DNA from: Epiperipatus broadwayi
Taxonomy: Eukaryota > Onychophora > Udeonychophora > Euonychophora > Peripatidae
NCBI GenBank assembly: GCA_028023455.1
Contig: JAQFVV010000049.1
Location: 4,501,649 to 4,565,648, forward strand
Length of the DNA: 64,000 nt
Direction: 5' to 3'
The position numbers and the translations under genes are program-made. Of the stretch, positions 1-12,869 are shown in pieces. How positions within the stretch are numbered: the stretch's first letter is position 1; every line of letters begins with the position of its first letter. The notes under the pieces were generated by a model that was not told where the DNA came from, made no database searches, and saw only the letters and a program-made list of their open reading frames with translations.

Positions 1-1898
1 AAAAGACATTTCTTTGCTTTTCTAATTTTATGTTCATTAATGATATTCTTTTCAATTTAACTTTGTTACTTTGGATATTATCTTTGTTATTATCTGCTAA
101 TAATGCTCCCCAAACTTGGATTTTTTTTCTTTTGCTTTTAGACCATGAAGTACTGGATAGCTTGAAAGATTCTTGCAATCGCAGTATTGTCATAATACTT
201 GAGATTTTCAGAGCACTCAAGTATTATCAACACAACATTACTTGATTCTTTAGCTTACTACTTTATAATATAAATAACAATAGTTCTCTATTCTAATACA
301 ATCTGCAGCATTATTATCTAGTACTCAAGTTTACAATAAATGAAGATAAAGAGATATTCTTATTTGCAGCATATAAGCATTCTCACCAAGAATTAAATTA
401 GTTATATTCTTGGAAAGAGGAAATATTATTTGTCATTAGTGTGTTATCATCATCATTATTTTAACCATTATTAATACATTGCAACTGAAGGTCTTTCCAA
501 GTTCAATCTATCTCCAATTTCTAACCTTTCTTCTCTCCATAACATAGCATATTAACTGCCTACAATTAATGATTGTTATGTAAAGAACCAATGAATTACT
601 GTTTGCAAATACATAAAATATTTTAAAATGTACTCCTAATTTCCTGAACAATTTAGCCCAGATCCAGTAACTCTATAAAGAACAACATTTTCATTATAAT
701 CTGATTCAATCACGGCACTCATTAATACTTTACATTTAAATCTGGGGACATATTCAGGATTGATAATCTGTGACTAGTAATGTAGTTAGGCATACATCTC
801 TATGCCTAAATATACCAATAGTACACTAATGAAGGCTACTAAATTATTTAAAAATTCAGTATCTATAGTAAGTTACATAACAAATACACGTTTATAAATA
901 CAAATAATAAAAACAATTGCCTCAAAAAATTAATTTTGAAAATTATTTATTTGAATAAAAATAACTAATATATTTTACAAAAATATATCTTTTATAAAAA
1001 GAGACACGAAGTCTATATAAATTTGCATATTATTAACCGGAGAGAATTACATAATGAATTTTAATTATTGATCTTAATTGTTATCTACCATTTGAAATCA
1101 ATCCAATGAATGCTTAATTTAAAAAATAAATAAAGAGATAATGATAACATTAGCAACTTAATGAATTAAATCTGTCTGAAATTACTTTAATTTTAAATTA
1201 ATTACAAATCAAATAATGACATGAAAAATAAAATGATATTCAATTTTGTAAAATAAAAAAAATCAGATATATTAATCTTTAACTGAGGTTTAAAGTTTAT
1301 ATCTATGCTAGAGATAATCTCTAGTTTCGATAATGATTAGTAATAATCATTATTGTATTTATCTGAAATGGATGGCGTCAAAGTTGTGAATGGAGGAAGT
1401 TTGACAATGGTAAATGAAAATGTAACAATATTCAATTTACAATAGAGAGAAAAATAAGTTGTTGTTTTTTTTTAATTAATGTTAAACAGATGTACACTTG
1501 TATACAAACAATTAGTTATCTGTAATTTATTTTAAATATAATGTATTCTATTATAACTTTTCTAAAAATGCGAAATGAAATCAGTACAACAAACCTTATT
1601 CACAAGATTACAATCAACCTTGCAGGATTTGTTTCATTGATTATCTCCATTTCATCAGCTTTCTTAAACTAACAGCAATTCACATACACATAGTTACTAG
1701 ACACTTCGTATATGTAATAAACAATAGTTATTTATTTTGAAATATGAAACATAGTATTGAAGCATTTATAAATAATATATATATATTGTTTATGCTTAAA
1801 ATGATGCTTAAACATTTTTCATAAAAAAAAAACAAAAGTAGAAATGTGTAATACCATTTAGATCCTAAAAATGCATTAAATTACATCTTGCATTCATT
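1..1898. other. AT-rich non-coding stretch
   Basis: No coding region, RNA gene or repeat boundary could be supported. The sequence is dominated by A/T runs with short reading frames full of stops. It may be intronic or intergenic. Confidence 0.6.
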
Positions 1899-1906
1899 GT
1901 TTATAC

Positions 1907-3026
1907 CAGAGGTTGGCAACCTATAGTGCATGTTCCAAGGATGGCACATTTCCAAGAATAGCGTAGAACAATTATCAATTGCACTCTGATTCAATTGGAA
2001 TAATAAAATATATATTTTAATTTCAGTGCATGCATTTTGCACATGCAACTCACATGTAAATAGAAACCATGATTCAGTTTAATTTACTAATTATTTTGTA
2101 TTATAATTTACTCGATCTTTGTTACTTTCAATAAGGATAAGAGCTAAGTGGATTACAATTTTTTTTTATTTCCGAAGAAGATTAATTTTGCCAGGATTTT
2201 TTTTTTTTTTGACAGTCAGTTGACTTTTGATACTTTTGTATACAACTGCGTGTTTAAAATAAATTTATATTCAGACAGAATATTATATCGCTTAATCTAT
2301 TTGAAAAAACATCTATTTATAATTATATAATAATACATTTAAAGTTTTGGTACATTTACTTGAAAAAAAAAAAATTATTAGTGAAAGTCAGGTTAATGCC
2401 AGAACAAAGTCACAAATAAGTGAGACTTGATAATATTGTTCAGATCTCAAAGAAATTAAAAATTATTGTTTTTTTTAATAGCTTCTGTGTAATTAAAACA
2501 AATTTCTTATATATAACAATTCCAAATATCCAGTTTTAAAGAAAAGAAGAATATATAAAAAACTTCCAATTACTGATTTTTTATATCACAAATATGAGTT
2601 TCTTTGCAACATCTTTTGATAGAGTTCATTAATCAGCTTTTTAAATTAAACCATTGAAAGCTAAATGTGTTGTACCTATCCTGAATTATTGTATATTAAT
2701 TTGCAATTTTGGAAACAATACATATTTTTTTAGCACCAACGAGATGAATTTTTTCATGGCAAAGAAAATTTTAAGCATGATTTTCAAATGCAATATAATT
2801 TAACAAAACATACTTTTTACATATGTACTTTAAAACATTGAATGACCAGTAATATAAGATCTGATTAGAATAGGCTTCAAAAGTATATAATATATAATTT
2901 TGAAGCCCACTATAACTGGGCCAATTTTGATACTATATTCAATAAGATTGGTAGAATTGTATAGCATGCAGAATAACATTGCAACATAGGTTTGGCATGA
3001 CATGACTAAAAGATTGCCAACCCCTG
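1907..3026. mobile_element. hAT-type DNA transposon, non-autonomous or decayed (1120 bp)
   Basis: Short terminal inverted repeats are visible: CAGAGGTTGGCAA at the left edge and TTGCCAACCCCTG at the right edge, which pair with one mismatch. They are flanked by an 8-bp duplication, GTTTATAC (1899-1906) and GTTTACAC (3027-3034), differing at one base. An 8-bp TSD with CAGNGGTTGGCAA-like ends is typical of hAT transposons (family knowledge). I see no transposase domain inside; the 76-residue minus-strand frame at 2830-3060 runs through the right end and matches nothing I recognise. It is best read as a non-autonomous or badly eroded copy. The TSD and TIRs are directly seen; the superfamily call is inference from them. 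Confidence 0.82.
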
Positions 3027-3538
3027 GTTTACACAATGTTTCACAGAGCAGTGTTTCCATTTTCCATTCTTTTCTTTTTTCAAATATGAACCTTCTATTG
3101 GTTTCTGTGTATTTCTATCATCTATTAATTATGAGCGTGAAATATGGTTTTAAATAACATCAGCAAAATATTATGGCCTTTCAGTTTATATGTAATTAGA
3201 CAATGATGAAATTGTTCATTCAAAACATAAAACATTCACACAGTTATTTAGCCAAATGAACACTAGATGGCAGTGCATCCAGTTTTATTTAGACTTTGGC
3301 TGTCTTGCTGTGCTGCTGTGATTATTCTGTTTCTCAAGTTAAGTTAAAGTATATATTTTTCTGATGTAAATAATCTTCTGAGATCATTGCTAAAAAGACT
3401 GTTTGCTTTTGTTTAAAAGTAGAGAGAAAATTGTGATCAAGAGAGTTAGATTTAATTGGGTTTGGAAAGCTCAAGAATTGTTAATATTTAGAAAGTGTTT
3501 CGTTTCACCATTTTAAATATAGAAAAAAAAACATTTTG

Positions 3539-3566
3539 TTGAGTGTGTGTATTAACACACACTCAA
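3539..3566. repeat. Perfect 12-bp hairpin (GT/AC-rich)
   Basis: TTGAGTGTGTGT (3539-3550) and ACACACACTCAA (3555-3566) pair perfectly around a 4-nt loop. It sits upstream of the decayed LINE and could be part of its 5' region, or a simple-repeat derived cruciform. No function can be assigned. Confidence 0.6.
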
Positions 3567-4339
3567 TTGTACATAAGATTAGTTGTTTTTTTTTGGTAAG
3601 TTTACTATTAAAGAATTTTCTAATTTAAGAAAAGAAGTAATTTATTTGAGAAAAAAGATAACATCTTGGGCCTAAGGTCGGGAAACATGTGTTTATCAAT
3701 CACCACTAAAAAAAAGTAAGTTTTTCTCTTTTTGTATAAAGGGGTTTGAAGAGTAGGAGCGAAGGCATACAGTTAAATATAGAGTAGGTGATTTGAAAAA
3801 TAAGGATTATCGATTGAATTTATATCTCATAATGCATATATAATGGTGAGAAAGAAATTAGGTGTGCTGTGATAGGGTGTATTGTATGTGATGATGTTTG
3901 TCACTTGAAATGCTTAAATAAAACTAGGATGGATATAACATGTTTATGGTTATGTAGACAGTATGCAAATGTGATAAAAACAGGTAAAAAAGAAGTTTCT
4001 AAGTGTAGATAGTTTAAAGAGAAAGTCAGGAGAAGTGGAGCAAAATATAATTGAGGAAGATACAATACAGTATAGTTTTAGTGGAGTGACAAGAGATATG
4101 GATGAAAAAAATAGTAGTGTGATGGAGATGGTTAGGCAAAGAATAAAAAAGAGGAAGAGGTAGAGAATGTAGAAGCAAAATTAAAATTATTAGAGACAAA
4201 GTGAGCAGATAAAGGAATTATTGAATATGAATGATAAGGAAGAAATAGATAATGAAGTCCAGAAGGTGGTAGAGAATGCTGCAGATGAAGTAGAGAAAGT
4301 AGACTATTAGACAGTATCAATAAGAAATTCACCAACTAG

Positions 4340-4790
4340 AGAATGTGAAGATATAATCACAAGGGAAAATAGAAACCCATATGTAAGAGTATGTTTGTCT
4401 GGAGCTAGAATTAGGGATATAAGGTAAAGGACTAAGAAAATAGGGCTATGTATGTTATGGTAGGGACTAATAATTTGTCAGAGCCATCAGAGAGAGTAAT
4501 GAATGAGTATATAGAATTGATTAGGAATTTAAATAAAATTAAAGGGAGTAGAAATTGTTGGATTACCACCAAGATTTGACAAGAGGTATATATTAGATAG
4601 AATATGTTCTATAAATGAGAGATTGAAAAAGTGTGTGAGAGAAATGATGTTATGTTTGTTGATGTGCGGGATATTTTTATTAAAAAAGGGAAATTATATA
4701 GTAAAAATGAATTGCATTTAGAAAAACAATAAAGTGAAGTTTTAGGGAGTTTGATTTATAAAGAATATAGTTTGGACAATATATAAAGGG
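4340..4790 (+). pseudogene. LINE ORF1 relic with SGNH/GDSL esterase-like domain
   Basis: The conceptual translation, with several frame changes, shows the landmarks of the esterase-type ORF1 of CR1-like retrotransposons. A GTNNL block lies near 4465, followed by a predicted helix (EYIELIRNLNKIKG), a VGLPPRF-like block near 4560, INERL near 4615 and the terminal NELHL-like block near 4710. In this family ORF1p is an RNA-binding/chaperone protein whose esterase-like fold is common in CR1 and relatives (established knowledge). There is no intact frame, so it is a pseudogene. It lies directly upstream of the endonuclease relic in the order expected for one LINE. The domain call rests on motif order read by eye. 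Confidence 0.55.
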
Positions 4791-4979
4791 ATGGGTTTAA
4801 GTGGAGAAAGAAAAATAAATGGGATGTAAGAAATAATCAAAGGGTAGATGATTTATATATAAATGTAGATGTAGAGAGGGACTGGGTCTATATAATTAAT
4901 GGTAAGCAAATTATTTGTAAATGTAATGGGGGTGGGGGAATCAAAAGAATTTTATAAAAGAGTAGTTAGTAAAAAATAA

Positions 4980-5700
4980 ATAATTAAAATTGAACATTTG
5001 AATGTGCAAGATGGTAGGAGGCTACAAAAGTGGCTGGAATTAAACAAAGCAGTTAAAAATGAAGAGCTTGAGATAATCTAAGAGAAGAAAAAAACCTATA
5101 CTGGAAGTATTGGTATGGCAGGGTATAAATAGATATGAAAAAGAAAAAAGAGGTCGTGGTATAGAAATTATGGCAAAAAAATTTAAATACTGTTAAATGT
5201 CAAGAACATTTGTGGTTTGAGATAAGGTTAGGAAGACAAGAGTGGATGGTGGCTGTAATGTATATGGCCATTGGAGATAGTCAAATTATAATGGAGTGAA
5301 ATTGTAGCTTATATGGATACCTAGTTAAGGATATGCAGGGTTTTAATGAAAAAGGAAAGAGAATAATGGTTATTGGACATATGAATAGACATATTGAAGA
5401 AATTGATGATATAGATAACAAGAATGGACAGCTTTTGAATAATTTTTGTCAGAGAGTGAATTTGAGCTTTGGAAATTTGTCAAATGTTTATGAAGGACAA
5501 TACACATGGTCTAGAAATAATATATTTCACACAATAGATTAAGTATTAGTAGAGGAAGAGTGAATGAATAAAGTACAGAAAATTAAAGTGTTTGATAATG
5601 AAGAGAGAGTGTGTAATAGTGATCATAATTTCTTTATAATAGAAATGGTTAGTAATGAGATGGAAAATAGTAATAAAAGTAGAAAGGATAGTGAAAGATG
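4980..5700 (+). pseudogene. LINE apurinic-like endonuclease (EN) domain relic
   Basis: Pieces in different frames give the exonuclease/endonuclease/phosphatase order: a LNVQ start near 4997, GSIGMAGY near 5105, a WFEIRLG...VMYMAIGD block near 5220-5280, IGHMNRH near 5375 (normally GDFNAH), YTWSRN...IDxVLVEE near 5500-5555, and SDHNFF near 5618. The last motif carries the catalytic SDH. The enzyme nicks target DNA to prime reverse transcription (family knowledge). Stops, for example after HTID at 5540, and frame changes show that it is dead. The region then runs into a KFWKYF linker near 6080, which precedes the RT in CR1-like LINEs. The open pieces at 5333-5542 and 5564-5806 belong to this one domain. 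Confidence 0.7.
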
Positions 5701-6160
5701 TGGACAGAAAATGAATGATAAGCATAAGTTAGAAGAATATAAAATAAAAGTTGAAGAAACCATGGAAGAATTGGTTTTGGATGGATATAAGGATTGGTAT
5801 AGTTAATTAGAAAAGGTAGCAAATAGGATTTTAGGTAAAAATATTCAGAAGAATAAAAGTAATAGGAAAGTGAGAGTTAGTAAAAGTGTAAAAGAGAGGG
5901 AAACCACATGCAGAGAATATAAGTGTGCTATTAAGAACAAAGAAAATGAAAAACATATTAATGTTAAATGGGAAAAGTATTTTTTAAGAAAGTTGGTTAA
6001 AATGGATAATTATAGAGAGAATGAAATTGAATAGTAAATAGCTGGAGGATATTAACAAAAATGGAAGAGATGAGAGTAAAAAATTTTGGAAATATTTTAA
6101 AAGAATGAATATAAATTTAGTTTTTTTTAAAAAAAAAAAACTTTGCATGTTGGATTATGA

Positions 6161-6178
6161 TAGTAAATCAATATAGTG
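6161..6178. repeat. Inverted flank of the PLE fragment, left
   Basis: AGTAAATCAATATAGT on the left of the PLE fragment is the exact reverse complement of ACTATATTGATTTACT at about 6719-6734 on its right. Instead of a direct TSD, this insertion is flanked by an inverted copy of the target sequence, possibly left by an inverted PLE arm that was later lost. Confidence 0.6.
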
Positions 6179-6585
6179 CTTTCAGTTATGTTTTCACACC
6201 CTCCTAATTCCAACAGATTAATTAACAACATGAAGGACCAATTAACACCCTCTCAAACACCACAAGCAGTCTACAACATTACATGCCCTCACAGGAATTG
6301 CAAATCTTCATATTATGGAGAGACTAAGGCATCATTAGAAACTAAACTGTCCCAGCATAAATACTTATACACCAAGGTACAATCGGATCCAGCATATAAT
6401 TCCATCTTTATGCAACACCAAAAGAATGCAGGACATCCATGTGAATCGCAGATGATCAGCTTAGTTACTGGGAGGCAAATGATGTAAAAGGCAAAGTGAA
6501 AAATGCCTGTTTTATCACAATGGATTGCAGCACCATCAACCAGAAGGAATCATGTTCCTCCATATCCAAGAAATGGAATGCTTAA
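6176..6585 (+). pseudogene. Penelope-like element 3' fragment: GIY-YIG endonuclease domain (family A)
   Basis: The frame opens with FSHPPNSNRLINN and continues with VYNITCP, the conserved SSYYGET block (the GIY-YIG equivalent), LSQHKY and FMQHQKNAGH. A frameshift near 6480 moves the tail to another frame, ending in SKKWNA and a stop at 6585. The same order and the same SKKWNA terminus occur in the PLE at 36.7-38.9 kb, so both belong to one family. The domain is the target-nicking endonuclease of canonical PLEs (family knowledge). The RT is missing: this is a 5'-truncated insertion within the CR1-like LINE, between its linker and RT. Its non-coding 3' tail continues to about 6715. Confidence 0.85.
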
Positions 6586-6727
6586 AAGTTGCATATATTT
6601 GAATATAATTAACAAAAAGAGCTATAAATATGAGAGCCATGTCTCTTGAAAGTGCTCAGCATATGATTTAATAAAATACTACACATCTTTAGCTTTGTGG
6701 TCATTGTGTTTTTAGTAACTATATTGA

Positions 6728-7069
6728 TTTACTATAAAGAAGGAGTGTAGGGAGAAAAAAATAGTATTACTAGATGATGAGGGAAGAGAGTGTAGCTTTA
6801 GATAAGAATTAGAGACAATCTTAAAAAAAGTATGCAATGGATGTAGAAAAGATATTAGATGTGAAGGACAGAGTGGTAAAAAACATGAAAGCATATAATT
6901 TACTATAAAGAAGGAGTGTAGGGAGAAAAAAATAGTATTACTAGATGATGAGGGAAGAGAGTGTAGCTTTAGATAAGAATTAAAGACAATCTTAAAAAAA
7001 GTATGCAATGGATGTAGAAAAGATATTAGATGTGAAGGACAGAGTGGTAAAAAACATGAAAGCATATAA
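6728..7069. repeat. 171-bp tandem duplication, two copies
   Basis: The copy at 6728-6898 is repeated at 6899-7069 with essentially one visible substitution (TTAGAGAC versus TTAAAGAC). The period of 171 bp is 57 codons. It lies in the pre-RT part of the LINE just after the PLE insertion. The near-identity shows that the duplication is much younger than the LINE decay. Confidence 0.9.
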
Positions 7070-7074
7070 TAATG

Positions 7075-8000
7075 GAAATATTACATTTACAGAAAATGAA
7101 TTGAATGAGTCAGGAAGAAATTGAAAAGTGGAAAGGCAAGAGGTTTGGATGGATGGGCAGCAGATATGGTAATGAAATTTAGGCTATAGGCCAAAATTAA
7201 ATTATCATGTTTTAAAAAGATGGCATAGAAAAAAGATTTTCCAGGTAGTTGGAGTAATACAAGAGTAAGGCTACTATTTAAAGGAAAGAGTAAGGATCAT
7301 AAAAAGTTAAGAAATAATAGACCAAATAGTAGTAACATCAATGTTACATAAAGTATTCATGTGTAGAGTGGCAGGAAGGGTTGCAAAATGGATGGAAGAA
7401 AATAATATAATGTGAGAAATGCAAGAAGGTTTTTGATCAGATAGATTATATAGGAGATAGTTTATTTGTAGTTACTCAGTTTATAAATATGAGTAGAAAT
7501 ACAGGTAGACAGTTATATGTGGTTTTTATAGATATAGAGAATGCATATGAGCATATGATAGAGTAAATGGAAATAGATTATGGGTAAGTTTGGTAAATTT
7601 GGGAATGGATGGAGTTTTAGTGAATATTATTAAGAGATTATATGAAAATAATTACTATACATATCAGTTAGGGAGTATAGAATCATTTAAAATTAAAAAT
7701 GGGATGGGACTAATGCAATGATGCCCTATGTCACCTATTTCATTTTTGTTGTACTTGAGAGAAATGTCTCCGAGAGAGCAATAGAAATACTAGGAAGAAG
7801 GGTGGAGATACCATTAATAGGTGGCAAAAATGTTTATACATTATCATGTCTTTTGTTTGCAGATGATGTCTTCTTGTGCATAGAAAGAAAGGAAGATATA
7901 GAAATTATGCTGAGGACATGCACAAGGGTGGGAAAAGGGATGGGGATTAAATTTAATGAGGAAAAATGAAAAGTAATGATGACTAATACTGGGGAAAGAG
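7075..8000 (+). pseudogene. LINE reverse transcriptase relic (CR1-like)
   Basis: After a linker with EEIEKWKGKRxxG near 7110 (the L..GKA.G block), the best frame is 7718-7969. It contains LLFADDVFL near 7850, the catalytic FADD of non-LTR reverse transcriptases, followed by GMGIKFNEEK, the GL.LN..K motif. A YLGIxLS-like block follows near 8060. The enzyme would copy LINE RNA at the nicked target (family knowledge). Numerous stops and frameshifts break the frame, so it is inactive. It continues the endonuclease relic at 4980-5700 across the inserted PLE and the 171-bp duplication. Confidence 0.8.
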
Positions 8001-8049
8001 AAGACAGAATTTTTATTGGGAGATATAAAGTTAAGTTTGTTGAATAGGT

Positions 8050-9067
8050 ATACCTATTTAGGAATTGTCTTAAGTAATCGGAGAAATTGCTTGGATAAAT
8101 AGGAGAAAAAATTGACAAATGAAGCAAAGAAAAAAAGGGATTCATAAAAAAATTTATAATGTTTTCATATAATAAATATAATGTAGATAGAATTGTATGG
8201 AAGTGAGTGGCAGTTGCACGGTTAACATATGATAATAATGCATTATGTGTTAGTAAAGGGGTATTAGATTACTTAAAAAAAGTACAAAGAGAAGTAGGAA
8301 AACATGCATTAGATGCAGAGGTGTGGATGGTAAAGGAAGCAACTCAAGGAGAAATGCGATGGTCAAGTTTTTATATGATAGATGCAAAACACAAAATAAA
8401 AATGTTTGGTAGATTACAGTTTATGGATAATAAGAGATAGTGAAAATAGTATTTTATTGGGTTATGAGTATAGGGTATGCAACAAGATGAGTCAGAAATA
8501 TAGTATGCTATGCAGAAGATTTGGATAAAGTATTTATATCAGTATACTATAATGATAAGCAATGGAATAGAAAAATAAATACATTAATGAAGAATAGGGG
8601 TTGGTGAGATGGAGAACTAGTATGGAGAGTGAAAGGAGTTTAAATATATATAGAAGTATATGGATTACTGGATTTGAATTAATTTATGATAATAACAAGA
8701 AACATAGTTTTCTGTTTAAGGCTCAAACAGGATCGTTAGCAACAAGGGAATATACACATAAATGGAAAAATATGGGTAAGTTAGTCTGCAAGTTGTTGTG
8801 TAAAAAAGGCATAGAAAATATTAGGCATCTGTTAATTGAATGTAAATGTCTGAAAGCTGAAAGATACAAATAATGAAGTTGTGCAAGAATAAATATAAAC
8901 AATGTGATTATACAAAAAGTGGGTTATTGGTTTTTATGCTGAATTTTGGAAAAGATAAGGGGGATTTAGATATAAAGGCTATGGAATTGACAAAGATAAT
9001 GTTGTGTAAATGGAATAAAACAGATAGAGAAGAATATGGGAAAACTTGCGGTGGGAAATGGAAATGA
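8050..9067 (+). pseudogene. LINE C-terminal region relic with Cys/His motif
   Basis: Open pieces at 8207-8440, 8601-8873 and 8873-9067 continue the LINE polyprotein. A LTYDNNAL-like block near 8220 corresponds to the post-RT region. The piece at 8601-8873 ends with CKLLCKKGIENIRHLLIEC, a C-x3-C...H...C arrangement found at the C-terminus of many CR1/I-like LINE proteins. The frame stops at 9067 and the non-coding 3' tail begins soon after. I see no clear terminal microsatellite, so the exact 3' end is uncertain. Clade assignment beyond 'CR1-like' needs a search. Confidence 0.6.
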
Positions 9068-9139
9068 AAGGTAAAGTACCTAACAGATTTCTCTGGGCAT
9101 AGAGGCTGAAAGATTCCTGTCTCCATATAAGAAGTCACA

Positions 9140-11905
9140 GTGTATCACATAACATCACATTACAATCTTTTTGCTTTTTAATAAATATCTATTTTCTTAG
9201 AAATTTATAATAGAAATCAGGCTGCATTATCATCTAGCATCCATTTATTTGTTTGACATTTACATAATTTAGCTTTGAAAATTAATGATAATTAATTGGA
9301 AGATCTGAAAGGAAGTGAGATACATTTGAAACATTTATTTGAAGATTAAATAAAAATACTGATTAGCACAAAAATATCTGAAAATTTTCCAGTTACTTAA
9401 AATGTTGTTTTGAATCAACTATGTATAATAATATATCATGGTAAAAAGCAGACAAGTAAAACATCCTTCAAATAAGCTTATATAGAGAAAAGGTCTTTAT
9501 AATACTTTCTCACCAAATACTCGTTATGCTCTTCAATAACTATGTCATGATAATTTGAATATTTGTTTTACTCTCTAGATAAAAATAACTAGATATCAAT
9601 TTAGTGATCAATATTGTCTGGTCACCTAATTTGGCTATTGATCCACTCTGAGAAAAATTCTAAGCCTGTTAAAAAATCTGTTTTTTTCAGCCTGGGTTCA
9701 AATCAGGTTGTAATCTGGTATAAAGACATTTACCATTATCCCTACAGGTCATCTATTATAGACCATCAGCTTAACGCATTAATAATTAATGTACAATACT
9801 CTTCTAAAACAATAATTTTAGACAAAATGCCTGTAATAGTCCATTCAGCAGGAAAATGAGGAGATTGCTACATTCATTGGCAAAACTGAAACACATCTTG
9901 TCATTTATGGATATATTTCGTACATTCGTTTACATAATTAAAAGAAAGTAAAAATAATAAAACTAAAATAGAATGTTCTATATATTGTAACACCATTAAA
10001 GATGATGTTAAATTAATTCTAAAATTAATGAAAAGCAACATTTTTTTTAATTAAAATTAAAAAAGTGTATGATCTTTAAAAAATAATAATTATACTGCTT
10101 TGTGACATTGTTTTTCTATTTACAACAGCTGTGGCCGAAAGAAATAGATTTTTTATTTAAAAATAATTTTATAATTATATTTATGACTTTAAAATATCGC
10201 AAACAAAAACAATAAAATATGAGAAAAATAAATTATTATATATACAAGAACAAAGATAGATGGATATTAGAGACGAATTTTAAATAAATTATAGCATTAA
10301 AAAAAATCTATATACTGTATTTTTATAATGATTTTATTTTTAGTTGTTGTTTTTTTTCTTTATTAATTTTTGACGTGTTTCCAATTTTTTAATTTATATC
10401 AGTAAAGTAATATCTGATTATCCAGCAGTTGCGTGTCTTTTAAATTTTATTTTTAAAAAAATGTAAAAACAACCACAAACAATATATGTAAATTGTTAGC
10501 AAAAATTAATTTTAATTTATTTTAAAGAAGATTAGAACCAGATATACAATTTAAATTAACATTGTTCTATAGGGGATTAATGATTAATGCTTCAGCTTGC
10601 TATACCACACTTCTAGAGTTTATCTCTGAGCTGGTCTGAACTAGAAACAGTTTGGATAATTTTAAACATATATATATATATTTACATAGCCCACGTATGA
10701 TTACAGCATTAGATGTCAAATATTAATCAGATAATGAATATTTAACTAATCTTAATAAGTAAATTAAGATGAACAAATGTTAAACAATGGCTTTTTTACT
10801 TTTCCTCTATCTATCAGAAAAACATTCGCCCTGAAATGGACTAATTAAATGATACTTAATATGCATATATTGTTACAATAGAACAAATATCAAGTGTGGC
10901 TCGATATAATGATGAAGATAAATTGTTAGAAGATATGGCTAATGCTTTATATGTTCAGATGTTTTCTTTTAATTGGAAGCTTCTAGCACCTGAAAAATTG
11001 AAAAAGAGTTTAAATCCCAATGTCTTCTAAAATATACCTTTTAGTTTTGCATTAATTTGGTGTACCTTATTAATAATAATGTTCTGTATCAGAAATATTA
11101 AAAAAATAATAAAGTTGCTTTGCTGTCCTTTTTTCTTTCTCCCAATTTCTTTTTTTCTTATCCTCTGTTTTATTATATAACCACTGTTTAGTATGTTATT
11201 TCCAAAATAAATCAGGAAGGAACTCTGAACTATATATAAATGAAACTTCTATTAGAAAACACACATAAAAATATTAAATTGATAAACATAAAAACACATC
11301 TATTATATTTTAAGCTATATACAATTCTATTATCATTTGATGCTTTAATACGTATCTTTCTGAGTATATATAAAGACCTAAAAATCCCAAAGGTGTTATT
11401 TGCATTTTTATTTTATTTTACCAACAGCATTTTTGAGTTGACACAATTTATTATTTATTCATGACATTTAATTTTAAGTAAGTTTGAGTTTTCAGAATTT
11501 TCTGCTTATAAATTCTTTTTTTTTAAATAACTTATCTGATATTTAATGGTATTTTACACTTTTTTGTATTATCTCATAAATAATTAAACCAATTACAGCC
11601 AAATAATAACCTAGATTTCCTCTATTATCAGAGTAATTATTTTCTTGACCCTAATGTAACATTAACAAAATTCTGGGAACACATCTCAAATATTTTTTTA
11701 AACTTTACACATATATGTTTGTAAGTTTAGGCACACTGTTTTGGAAATGATTTTCTTTTAATACTTCATAAAATCTCCATGTACTGAACTAATATCATAA
11801 TTTATAAGTTTAAATCTTCTTAAAGATAATAATTAAGCAATCTATTGTGATGATATTGCTCATACTATATGACAATATTTGAAATATACCAAGGTGGATA
11901 TAATT
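9140..11905. other. AT-rich non-coding stretch
   Basis: No recognisable gene. The 81-residue frame at 9614-9859 is of slightly higher complexity but has no motif I know. Short AT microsatellites occur, for example near 10670. Confidence 0.55.
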
Positions 11906-12134
11906 ACCATATACACCTCAATTTACACTCTACAATGCAGTTTAACATGTGATTTATTTTATCTCCTCTTGCCTACAGTTTCAACTATCCAACAGTCACC
12001 ATCACTTTACAATGCATTTTTAACATATGATTTAATATAATATACCATATACATCTCAATTTGCTCTGATGATGACTGCTGGACAGTAAGAGGAGATAAA
12101 ATAAATCATATGTTTAAATTGAGGTGTATATGGT
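11906..12134. mobile_element. Fold-back (MITE-like) element with 20-bp perfect ends
   Basis: ACCATATACACCTCAATTTA (11906-11925) is the exact reverse complement of 12115-12134. Internal blocks also pair: a TGATTTATTTTATCTCCTCTT stretch near 11950 matches the reverse complement of 12090-12110. A third, direct copy of the terminal block lies near 12044. The element is thus an imperfect palindrome with a partial tandem copy. No TSD is obvious. The class is unknown; it may be related to the PLE-type inverted units found elsewhere in this window. Confidence 0.6.
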
Positions 12135-12869
12135 ATATTGTATTATATATAATCCAGCAATGCAAATAAGAAGTGGAAGAAAGTTTTAATACTTCAAAGT
12201 TGACATAATTCACAGATGAAATTAATTATTAAAATTACTAAGAAATAAATATGATCATGCCATCAAATAACATCCATAAATGGCATTAGACACATAATAT
12301 TTTCTATGATTTTCATTCAATTTTCAAGTCATTTCATGTCTTCATAATAATATCTTTTAAAAAAATCTTAATGGGTATATGTATAAGAGACCTACATTAA
12401 CTGCATATGACAAAACATTAATAGATAATTATCAAAATACTGCAGTACACATACATTTGTTATCTTAAATATTTGACATTCACTCATGATAACCATGGTA
12501 AAAATATTAATAAATGTGTTATAAATTCTTCTCTAAACTCATATATGGCTAACAATAAATATTTTTAACATGATATGATCAATAGCTATATTATAATCAA
12601 TATTATTTTATAAAATAAATATTTATATAGTTCTATATTTTGCCATTTAAACCATTCTGTTAGTAACCAATTATTATTAATCTTAACTGCATACAATACT
12701 GACAATAAAATATAAATTCTTTCTTTCTTTTTTTTAACATTACTCTGTATTCCCTTTCTTTTTATAAACAATTCTATATACACCTGGGTCTCATTTTGCG
12801 GGAGGGATGGGTTCCTCCAAAACCCCCTCAAATAAAATTTTGAGAAAAAATACGTATCTTCCATTGAGG

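Noticed and set aside
6712-7065. 117-residue minus-strand ORF with an internal protein repeat
   Set aside because: It is the antisense of the 171-bp tandem duplication in the LINE; the protein repeat merely reflects that duplication.
12064-12100. CTGATGATGACTGCTGGACAG as a second hammerhead
   Set aside because: CTGATGA is present, but no GAAA follows a proper stem II and helix I cannot be formed.
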